Part shown: in pieces, positions 1-5,839 of the stretch
Layout of the letters: each line of letters begins with the position of its first letter
How positions within the stretch are numbered: position 1 is the stretch's first letter
Assembly: GCA_018830765.1 (NCBI GenBank)
Contig: JAHJRJ010000220.1
Location: 1 to 14,290 of the forward strand
DNA from: Bacteroidota bacterium
Lineage (GTDB): Bacteria; Bacteroidota; Ignavibacteria; UBA10030; BY39
Length of the DNA: 14,290 nucleotides
Direction: 5' to 3'
Translations under genes and position numbers: made by a program
Notes under the pieces: generated by a model
What the model saw: only the letters and a program-made list of their open reading frames with translations
Database searches by the model: none
What the model was told of the DNA's origin: nothing

Positions 1-103
1 ATACACCAACAACTTAATTGGGGACGCAAAAAACTCAACAGAGGTAAAAGAGTTTCACATTACAGAGTGGCAGAACATACTGAAAGAACATCGTCTTGAA
101 TAA
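1..103 (+). CDS. C-terminal fragment of an unidentified protein (5' end outside window)
   Basis: Reading from base 2, 33 sense codons run to a TAA at 101-103. The peptide has ordinary soluble-protein composition and ends in KEHRLE. A segment around GDAKNSTEVKEF loosely resembles the region just after the Nudix box in Nudix hydrolases (a Gly, then a Ser/Thr-Glu-Val-x-Glu stretch followed by a hydrophobic strand), but too little is visible to assign a family. The other two frames also stay open over much of this short stretch, so the frame rests on protein-like composition and on a stop just before clearly non-coding sequence. It is not part of the minus-strand dnaB operon. It could instead be a degraded gene end, given the palindrome-rich DNA that follows. 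Confidence 0.4.
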   Translation, partial: YTNNLIGDAKNSTEVKEFHITEWQNILKEHRLE

Positions 104-174
104 AAAGAAAAAAGCACTACGCCTAACAAACAGCCTTACGACACTCGCTTTATGGAAAGAAAATTATTGTACTC

Positions 175-326
175 GTTCAATGTCTCACTCACTTTTAATT
201 GGTTTATATGATGTTCGTTCGCCATTGCGTTTTTTGCCGATACGTTATCCGTCATGCCGCACGTTCATAGGCGAAGTTAAAGCTGCGGCTGGCTTGGTAA
301 TAAATAAGTGAGTGATTTAATTGAAC
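175..326. repeat. Imperfect inverted repeat, arms of about 20 bp
   Basis: The left arm (175-194) and the reverse complement of the right arm (306-326) share GTTCAAT at one end and TCACTCACTT at the other, with a few mismatches and a one-base length difference between. The arms enclose about 110 bp without a gene. This could be the ends of a small non-autonomous element, or paired strands inside a larger folded site. No target-site duplication was identified. Confidence 0.5.
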
Positions 327-395
327 TTTGTATCTGAAAATAAAATTTATACTAAATCAATAAACATTAATTAAGTGTGCGGCACGAACGTCTAA

Positions 396-418
396 CTTGA
401 AACGTAGAACGTTTCAAG
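396..418. repeat. Perfect 10-bp hairpin with 3-nt loop
   Basis: The arm CTTGAAACGT (396-405) and its exact reverse complement (409-418) are separated by AGA. It lies 73 bp past the dnaB stop codon in the direction of dnaB transcription. Neither strand has a T-tract directly after it, so it is not a classical intrinsic terminator, though it could stabilise the 3' end of a transcript. It starts at the last base of an RYYYAAC-type motif. Confidence 0.7.
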
Positions 419-490
419 CAAAATAACGACGCTGGATAAAGCCATTGTAAAAACTCGCTCAACAGTTTTGCTCATGATTCTAAATGTTAA

Positions 491-1975
491 TTAGAAAGGT
501 GGCTCTTCTATAGACGAGGTTGCAGGTAATAGAGCTTCTAACGAATCGAAAGCGCGGTTTTCGAATCCCGCATGTTCCTTTATAAAAGTTAGCCGTGCAA
601 TACCGGTAGGACCGTTACGCTGTTTACCGATAAGAATCTCAGCGAGGCGTTCGGTCGGTATTATATTGCCATTCTCATCTTTGACCGTTTCGATATTAAA
701 CATTTCAGGCCTGTGTACAAATAGAACCACATCAGCATCTTGCTCGATCGCTCCCGATTCCCTCAGGTCGGCTAACACCGGTCGTTTATCGCCTCCGCGA
801 GTTTCTAGAGCACGGTTCAACTGAGATAATGCTATTACGGGTATGTTTAGCTCTTTTGCCAATGCTTTCAATGAACGTGATATCATAGAAATTTCACGTT
901 CTCTGCTCTCCAAGCTTCTTGGTGGATGTACTAATTGGAGATAGTCGATGATAACCATTCCGATATCGTGTTCGGATTTCAACCGTCGGGCTTTTGCGCG
1001 GATTTCGAGTATCGAAAGAGACGGTGAGTCGTCTATGAAAATTTTTGCTTCGGCTAAACGGCCGACAACCCTGCTTAATTTTTTCCATTGATCTTCGGGG
1101 AGTCTTCCTGTTCTGAGTGAATGCGCATTGACGCGTGCTTCAGATGAAAGCATACGCGTTACCAACTGCTGCTCCGACATTTCTATACTAAATATTCCAA
1201 CCGCTGTTTTTTTTACAGGATGGAGCGATGCATTCCGCGCTATCGAAAGCGCTAACGCTGTTTTTCCTTGGCTTGGTCTTCCAGCGATTATGACTAAATC
1301 GGAATTCTGAAAACCGCCTGTCAAATTATCCAAATCGGTGAATCCACTCGGTACGCCTGTAATTCCTCCGTGCATCCCGTGCAGTTTTTCTAAACTCTCG
1401 AAAGCTTCAGAAAGAGCTTTTTTAATCGGTGTGGTACTTTTCTTTAACCGATGTTCGGATATCTGAAAAATTTTCGTCTCTGCTTCATCGAGTAAGTCAA
1501 TCGCATCTTCTGTTTCGTTATATGCACGAGACGCGATTTCGGACGAAGCTGTTATTAAACCACGCATTAATGCTTTTTCAAGTATAATGTGTGCATGGTA
1601 TTCCACGTTTGCAGCAGTGGTTACTTTGATCGAAAGCTCTGCGAGATAAACCTGTCCGCCTATTTCTTCTAAAGTTCCTCTCCTGCGTAGTTCCTCGGTA
1701 AGAGTTACGGTATCAACAGGTTCGTTTCGCTCAAAAAGTGCGATTATCCCCTCAAAAATTTTTTTGTGAGCGTTCTTATAAAATGTTTCAGGATGCAAAA
1801 TTTCTAACAATTTTGGAACTGCCTCTTTATCTATTAAAGCAGCGCCGAGGACCTGTGATTCAACATCTACGGCTTGGGGAGGCACACGTCCTTGATGCAT
1901 TGCATCTATGTCAATTCCTTCGCGGAAGGAATTTGAGCTATCTCTCTTTTTACTTCTCTTTTTGTTTTCAGTCAT
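491..1975 (-). CDS. dnaB: Replicative DNA helicase DnaB
   Basis: This is the hexameric 5'-3' helicase that unwinds DNA at the replication fork. The 494 residues match the usual length. After a basic, Ser-rich leader (about 1-30), the N-terminal primase-interaction domain spans roughly 31-135. A linker leads to the RecA-like ATPase domain (about 200-470). Visible motifs are Walker A GRPSQGKTA (232-240), the catalytic glutamate in SIEMS (Glu265), Walker B MVIIDYLQL (340-348), SQLNR (384-388), DLRESGAIEQDAD (403-415) and KQRNGPTG (451-458). No intein interrupts the sequence. It is the last gene of the six-gene operon; its ATG lies 3 bp after the uracil-DNA glycosylase stop codon and has no clear Shine-Dalgarno sequence, so translation is probably coupled. 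The 3' side opens into the palindrome-rich spacer. Confidence 0.97.
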   Translation of the reverse strand: MTENKKRSKKRDSSNSFREGIDIDAMHQGRVPPQAVDVESQVLGAALIDKEAVPKLLEILHPETFYKNAHKKIFEGIIALFERNEPVDTVTLTEELRRRGTLEEIGGQVYLAELSIKVTTAANVEYHAHIILEKALMRGLITASSEIASRAYNETEDAIDLLDEAETKIFQISEHRLKKSTTPIKKALSEAFESLEKLHGMHGGITGVPSGFTDLDNLTGGFQNSDLVIIAGRPSQGKTALALSIARNASLHPVKKTAVGIFSIEMSEQQLVTRMLSSEARVNAHSLRTGRLPEDQWKKLSRVVGRLAEAKIFIDDSPSLSILEIRAKARRLKSEHDIGMVIIDYLQLVHPPRSLESREREISMISRSLKALAKELNIPVIALSQLNRALETRGGDKRPVLADLRESGAIEQDADVVLFVHRPEMFNIETVKDENGNIIPTERLAEILIGKQRNGPTGIARLTFIKEHAGFENRAFDSLEALLPATSSIEEPPF

Positions 1976-1978
1976 AGT

Positions 1979-2701
1979 TTACAGATTATTAATGTTGTTT
2001 AACTCGTTGTATAACTTTCTAAACATTTTCATATCTTCCCAAGCGGGGCGTTTCCAATTCGGGTTACGCAGTAATGCAGCGGGATGGTAAGTTATGATTA
2101 ATTTTGTGTCTCTATATTTGTGCACTTTCTCGCGAAGCCTCGTCAGGGTGTCATTGGTTTGGAGCAGCCATTGTGCGGCAATCCTTCCGAGACAAATTAT
2201 AAATTGCGGTTTTATTAATTCAATTTGTTTTTCCAGGTAGGGTGTGCACGTTTCCATCTCGGTTGCTAAGGGGTCACGGTTCTGTGGTGGACGGCATTTC
2301 AATATGTTGCAAATATACACCTCTTCGCGTTTTAGATTAACTGCTGCCAAAATTTTATTCAAAAGTTGGCCCGCTCTGCCTACGAATGGCTCGCCTTGCG
2401 CATCTTCGTCGACTCCCGGCGCTTCTCCGATAAACATTACCTTTGCGTTAGGATTGCCCACACCGAACACAAAATTTGTTCGAGTAGATCCCAACGAACA
2501 TTTCACACAAGAAGAGATTTTTGAATTAAGTTCGTCTAACGTCCCGGATTTTTGCCAATCTTCGATTACTTCATTTTCGAGGATTTTTGCTACCGCAGAT
2601 TTTTCTGGATATATCAAATTGCCGAAAAGTTCTTCCTGTTGCATAAAATACCTTTCAATATCAGTAAGCAGATTATAAATGTCTTTCTGATTATCATTCA
2701 T
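1979..2701 (-). CDS. Uracil-DNA glycosylase, family 4 (iron-sulfur type)
   Basis: This enzyme removes uracil from DNA in base-excision repair. Family 4 features are present. The water-activating motif A is GEAPG (92-96), followed by an acidic stretch and GEPFVGRAGQLLN. Motif B is HPAALLRNP (206-214). Four cysteines suit a [4Fe-4S] cluster: Cys65 and Cys68 (CxxC), then Cys136 and Cys152 (16 residues apart, as expected). NILKCRPPQNRDP is the usual family signature. About 55 residues precede the catalytic domain; such extensions occur in proteins annotated as phage SPO1 polymerase-related. The start codon overlaps the coaBC stop by 4 bp (ATGA), which implies translational coupling, and dnaB follows after 3 bp. 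Distinction from family 5 rests on motif A and the HPAALLRNP form of motif B. Confidence 0.93.
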   Translation of the reverse strand: MNDNQKDIYNLLTDIERYFMQQEELFGNLIYPEKSAVAKILENEVIEDWQKSGTLDELNSKISSCVKCSLGSTRTNFVFGVGNPNAKVMFIGEAPGVDEDAQGEPFVGRAGQLLNKILAAVNLKREEVYICNILKCRPPQNRDPLATEMETCTPYLEKQIELIKPQFIICLGRIAAQWLLQTNDTLTRLREKVHKYRDTKLIITYHPAALLRNPNWKRPAWEDMKMFRKLYNELNNINNL

Positions 2702-3921
2702 TGCTTATTATAGAATTCTAAAACACGGTTTAGTAATTCATTGGCAATCGAATGTTTTGTCATTTTTGGTAAGTTTTCTTCTTTACCGCTCTTGTGAATA
2801 ATCGTTACGATATTCGTATCACCGCCGAAACCAGCGCCTTTTATTTTCGGATTATTTAGGACAATCAAATCAAGATTTTTTTTCTTCAACTTGACTTTTG
2901 CGCTCGATAAGCCCTCATTAGTTTCGAGCGCAAAACCAACAAAAACTTGGTTCTCTTTCTTTTTAAATCCTATAGTTTCTAAAATATCCTTCGTCCTTTT
3001 AAGGTTCAGAGAAAATGAGTTATCGCCGTCCTCTTTTTTAATTTTTTGTTCTGAATACTCCGTAGGTGTAAAGTCAGCAACTGCTGCCGCCATTATAAGC
3101 GCATCGGCTTTGCGAATATTTCTTACCGTTGCGTTATACATTTCTTCCGCCGTTTCAACGTCAATTCTTTTTACAAAATTCGGTGTCTGTAAATGAGAAG
3201 GTCCGGAAACCAGAGTCACTTTAGCGCCGCGCATAGCTGCATTTTTCGCAATCGCAAATCCCATCTTGCCGGATGACCTGTTACCGATATATCTTACGGG
3301 ATCAATCGGCTCGTGAGTCGGTCCCGCAGTAATAAGAATATTCAACCCAGTCATGTCGTGTTTTAAGTTTTGCAAAAAGACGTCAACCGACTTAATAAGC
3401 TTGTTAATTTCAGGTAATCTTCCTTTTCCGGATAAACCGCTGGCAAGCTCGCCGATTTCAGGATTGATTATGAAATACCCACGTTCTTGCAGATTATTAA
3501 TGTTCTCTTGCGTAACGGGATTTTCCCACATATATGTATCCATAGCCGGGGAGATGATGACGGGACATCTGATAGAAAGAGCCATGATGGATACAGGGTT
3601 ATCGGCTATGCCGTATGCTATCTTTGCAATCGTGTTGGCAGTCGCGGGTGCAATGAGCAAAATGTCAGCCCACGTACCGAGGTGAATGTGCCAAGTTTCG
3701 GCTTTGACTGTTGGTACCGACGAATCGGGGAAAGTATCGGTAACGACATCGTTTTCAGAGAGAGTCGCTAACGTTATAGGGTTAATAAATTCGGTAGCCG
3801 CTTTAGTCATCACTACACGCACTTCAGCGCCGGCTTTTTTAAATTCACGCACCAGCAGCGGCATTTTGTATGCAGCAATTCCGCCAGTAATCCCCATTAA
3901 TATTTTTTTATTTTGTAGCAT
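2698..3921 (-). CDS. coaBC: Bifunctional CoaBC (phosphopantothenoylcysteine decarboxylase / phosphopantothenate-cysteine ligase)
   Basis: It catalyses two consecutive steps of coenzyme A synthesis: joining cysteine to 4'-phosphopantothenate (CoaB) and FMN-dependent decarboxylation (CoaC). The CoaC domain (about 1-185) shows the flavin-binding start GITGGIAAYK (10-19), the proposed catalytic His78 in HIHLGTWAD, and APATANTIAK (91-100). The CoaB domain (about 190-407) shows ITAGPTHEPIDPVRYIGN (197-214), RSSGKMG, AAAVADF (278-284), KIKK (293-296) and GFALET (329-334). Two CoaC positions differ from the E. coli enzyme: PxMN reads PAMD (Asp128), and the flap cysteine aligns with Ser161 in ASGLSGKGR. 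The ATG overlaps the end of rpoZ by 14 bp. A second ATG at codon 9 is possible, but the chosen start keeps the normal NKKILMG leader. Confidence 0.96.
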   Translation of the reverse strand: MLQNKKILMGITGGIAAYKMPLLVREFKKAGAEVRVVMTKAATEFINPITLATLSENDVVTDTFPDSSVPTVKAETWHIHLGTWADILLIAPATANTIAKIAYGIADNPVSIMALSIRCPVIISPAMDTYMWENPVTQENINNLQERGYFIINPEIGELASGLSGKGRLPEINKLIKSVDVFLQNLKHDMTGLNILITAGPTHEPIDPVRYIGNRSSGKMGFAIAKNAAMRGAKVTLVSGPSHLQTPNFVKRIDVETAEEMYNATVRNIRKADALIMAAAVADFTPTEYSEQKIKKEDGDNSFSLNLKRTKDILETIGFKKKENQVFVGFALETNEGLSSAKVKLKKKNLDLIVLNNPKIKGAGFGGDTNIVTIIHKSGKEENLPKMTKHSIANELLNRVLEFYNKQ

Positions 3922-4228
3922 CGTCTTTGTAGCGGACTTGTAATTTATCGTTCAGTAATTCATCGATAGCGATACCAGTCGGCTTTGCTCTTTTCTCGAA
4001 ATCACGAGCGATCAATAATTGGTCTGGATTTGGCTGAACCTCCATCGGTTCAGATTCGTCTGGTTCGATACTCGAAAGTTTGGTGAGCACAGTTTCAAGC
4101 CGTTGGTTGAACTCGATTTTGAGTTCTTCGTTTACTTGCTGTGCCCGCTTCGAGAGTACTACTATCGATTCATATATGTTTTCTACTTTTTCTTCTAAAT
4201 CTTTTAGGTTTATCGGTTTAATTGGCAT
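3908..4228 (-). CDS. rpoZ: DNA-directed RNA polymerase omega subunit (RpoZ, Rpb6 family)
   Basis: This small protein (106 residues) helps RNA polymerase assemble around the beta' subunit. The first helix region carries NIYESIVVLSKRAQQVNEEL (17-36), matching the omega/Rpb6 core with its conserved K-R-A. A variable acidic linker (about 52-68) follows, then the conserved tail with ARDFEKRAKPTGIAIDELL and a DKLQVRYKDD end. This form, with a longer C-terminal half, is the one I associate with Bacteroidota. It has the best ribosome-binding site of the operon, AGGAG 4 bases before the ATG. It sits between gmk (19-bp gap) and coaBC (14-bp overlap), the arrangement seen in many bacteria, which supports the identification. 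Confidence 0.92.
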   Translation of the reverse strand: MPIKPINLKDLEEKVENIYESIVVLSKRAQQVNEELKIEFNQRLETVLTKLSSIEPDESEPMEVQPNPDQLLIARDFEKRAKPTGIAIDELLNDKLQVRYKDDATK

Positions 4229-4247
4229 TTATACTCCTTCTGAATAA

Positions 4248-4811
4248 TTAATTAATTGATTGCATAATAATGTTATTTACTTCTTCGACGGCTTTTTGCA
4301 AGTCGTCGTTAAGAACTACATAGTCGAAATTATTTTTTTGTGTAAATTCAATTTCGACTCTGGCAATTCTTTTTTTCATCGTCTCTTCGTTTTCGGTCTG
4401 CCGGCTCTTCAGTCTTTGTATCAACACGTCGTGATTGGGAACATCTATAAATATCAGTATCGTTTCCTCAGGAAAATATTTTTTGATGGATAAAGCGCCT
4501 AAAACATCTATGTCGAAAATAATCGATCTTCCTGCATCCAACGATTTTCTCACTTCTTCTTTTAGAGTTCCGTAATAATAGTCGTAAATTTTTTGCCATT
4601 CCACCAATTTGTCTTCGTTTATGTATCTTTCGAATTCTTCTTTTGTCGTGAAGAAATAATCCTTGCCGTGGATTTCGGCATTCCGTCTCGGTCGTGTTGT
4701 AGCAGAGACCGAAAAATCAATCTCGGGATGGATGCGTAAGACTTCGCGTGCGATAGTTGTTTTACCGCATCCGCTCGGAGCTGAAATTACAAACAGTTTT
4801 GGTCGTGTCAT
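4248..4811 (-). CDS. gmk: Guanylate kinase
   Basis: It phosphorylates GMP to GDP with ATP in purine nucleotide synthesis. The 187 residues fit the family. The P-loop is APSGCGKTT (11-19). The GMP-binding part reads SVSATTRPRR (34-43) followed by HGKDYFF (48-54). The YYYGT segment (78-82), IIFDIDVLGA (97-106) and the lid-side sequence RLKSRQTENEETMKKR (133-148) are also typical. The start is the only ATG before the P-loop at normal distance; no clear Shine-Dalgarno sequence is seen. It follows yicC by 21 bp and precedes rpoZ by 19 bp in the same operon. Confidence 0.97.
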   Translation of the reverse strand: MTRPKLFVISAPSGCGKTTIAREVLRIHPEIDFSVSATTRPRRNAEIHGKDYFFTTKEEFERYINEDKLVEWQKIYDYYYGTLKEEVRKSLDAGRSIIFDIDVLGALSIKKYFPEETILIFIDVPNHDVLIQRLKSRQTENEETMKKRIARVEIEFTQKNNFDYVVLNDDLQKAVEEVNNIIMQSIN

Positions 4812-4832
4812 AAATTACACTTATGCTAATTT

Positions 4833-5714
4833 TCACTCGATATTTTGAATCTGTTCTCTGATTTTTTCCAACTCTTCTTTAATGCCAATTGCTAAATGAG
4901 CGATTGTAGAATCGTTGGATTTAGTCCCAATAGTGTTTGCTTCTCGGTTTATTTCTTGAATTAGAAAATTCAATTTTCTGCCTGAGGATTCAACATCTTC
5001 CATCGTTTCAAGGAAAAATTTATTATGACTTTGTAATCTTATACACTCTTCCGTAATATCCAACTTATCGGCGAGGAAAATGATTTCTTGCTCGAGTCTC
5101 TTTTCGTCAACCTTATCGCCGTTCTCTAAGAGTTTGTTAACTCGTTCCCGTAACCTTTCGCGTTCGACCGGGATACGCTTTTTCGAAAGCTGAATAATCT
5201 TTTCGAGTTTATTCTCGATGAGTTTGATTCTTTTCGTCAAATCTTTTTTTAGCTCTTGTCCTTCTTGCTTTCGCATCTTTAACAAGTTAGCCAATGATAA
5301 TGTAATAGCTTTCTCACACAATTTCCATTCTAAATCGTCGTCTAAAGATTTTTCCTCGACTTGAATTATTTCCGAAAACTTTAATAGATGGTCGAATGTT
5401 ATTTTATCGTCCATCTTTAGCGATTTCTTCAAGTTTGTAAGTAGCTTGTAATAGTCGTGAGCAGCTTCTGCGTTGATGATTAACGGTGTCCGTCCTTGCT
5501 CGTATCCTTCAACCGATATAGAAATGCTAATTTTTCCGCGATCCAATTTATTCCGCAAAATATCTTTTACGTCGCTCTCACGATGTGATTGGCTTTTTGG
5601 CAAACGAACAGATACTTCCAAAAAGCGGCTATTGACGCTGCGGATTTCGGCAACGACGGTAGTATTTTTGTGCTTCACTTCACCCCGGCCGTAGCCGGTC
5701 ATGCTCATAATCAT
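4833..5714 (-). CDS. yicC: YicC family endoribonuclease-like protein
   Basis: The family includes E. coli YicC, reported as an endoribonuclease acting on small RNA. The 293 residues match the usual length. The N-terminal signature SMTGYGRGE (4-12) and EIRSVNSRFLE (23-33) define the first domain. The C-terminal domain (formerly DUF1732) holds LEQEIIFLADKLDITEEC (207-224), RLQSHNKFF (226-234), GRKLNFLIQE (245-254) and NREANTIGTKS (256-266), which contain the conserved acidic and His residues. GRKLDF is the more common form of that motif, so Asn249 is a mild substitution. A long charged helical region (about 145-200) separates the domains. The start gives the standard MIxSMTGYG leader, with AGGA just upstream. 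It is the first gene of the six-gene operon and shares its promoter region with the divergent NFACT gene. Confidence 0.94.
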   Translation of the reverse strand: MIMSMTGYGRGEVKHKNTTVVAEIRSVNSRFLEVSVRLPKSQSHRESDVKDILRNKLDRGKISISISVEGYEQGRTPLIINAEAAHDYYKLLTNLKKSLKMDDKITFDHLLKFSEIIQVEEKSLDDDLEWKLCEKAITLSLANLLKMRKQEGQELKKDLTKRIKLIENKLEKIIQLSKKRIPVERERLRERVNKLLENGDKVDEKRLEQEIIFLADKLDITEECIRLQSHNKFFLETMEDVESSGRKLNFLIQEINREANTIGTKSNDSTIAHLAIGIKEELEKIREQIQNIE

Positions 5715-5738
5715 TTGTTATCCTGTTTCACCTTATTT

Positions 5739-5767
5739 AAATTACGAAAAATTTATTACATCAGCAA
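5739..5767 (-). promoter_or_regulatory. Weak candidate promoter for the yicC-dnaB operon
   Basis: On the minus strand TTGCTG (complement of 5762-5767) is followed after 17 bases by TAATTT (complement of 5739-5744), 24 bases before the yicC ATG. Only spacing and AT content support it; each hexamer matches 3 of 6 consensus positions. Confidence 0.25.
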
Positions 5768-5778
5768 GCTATGATTGT

Positions 5779-5807
5779 TTGAGTACGAATGAAAATTTTG
5801 GTATATT
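5779..5807 (+). promoter_or_regulatory. Candidate sigma-70-like promoter for the NFACT gene
   Basis: TTGAGT (5779-5784) and TATATT (5802-5807) are separated by exactly 17 bases; they match 4 and 5 of the 6 consensus positions. The ATG at 5840 leaves a short leader of about 25 bases with only a weak purine-rich ribosome site (AAGAAGAAA). The same stretch also approximates the Bacteroidota consensus (TTTG at 5778-5781, then TATATTTC at 5802-5809), so both polymerase types could be served. Confidence 0.55.
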
Positions 5808-5839
5808 TCTATGGGTAAAGTAACTATAAGAAGAAAAAT

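Larger units (their letters stand above)
104..490. other. Non-coding, palindrome-rich intergenic region with attC-like core motifs
   Basis: No convincing gene lies here. The stretch holds a perfect 10-bp hairpin (396-418), an imperfect long inverted repeat (175-194 with 306-326) and an inverted pair TGCCGCAC (255-262) / GTGCGGCA (377-384). Two motifs fit the integron attC boundary consensus RYYYAAC: GCCTAAC (121-127) and GTCTAAC (390-396). A near-match to the partner GTTRRRY, GTTAAAG, lies at 276-282, preceded by AGGC, which can pair with GCCT at 133-136. The region is also the 3' flank of the minus-strand dnaB gene. An integron-cassette remnant or a MITE-like element are both possible; neither is proven. 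Confidence 0.45.

Noticed and set aside
96..311. 71-codon open frame on the plus strand starting inside the end of the preceding gene fragment
   Set aside because: It runs through inverted-repeat DNA, has no ribosome-binding site and no protein-like features after the Lys-rich start; it is more likely an open frame by chance.
396..418. Hairpin considered as the intrinsic terminator of the dnaB operon
   Set aside because: No T-tract follows the stem on the minus strand (TTAGACG comes next), so it is listed as a hairpin only.
491..1975. Intein or insertion within dnaB, a common site for inteins
   Set aside because: The P-loop and the downstream helicase motifs are continuous and the length is normal.
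2244..2678. 144-codon plus-strand frame opposite the uracil-DNA glycosylase
   Set aside because: The minus-strand gene has intact catalytic motifs and Fe-S cysteines, so the antisense frame is a shadow.
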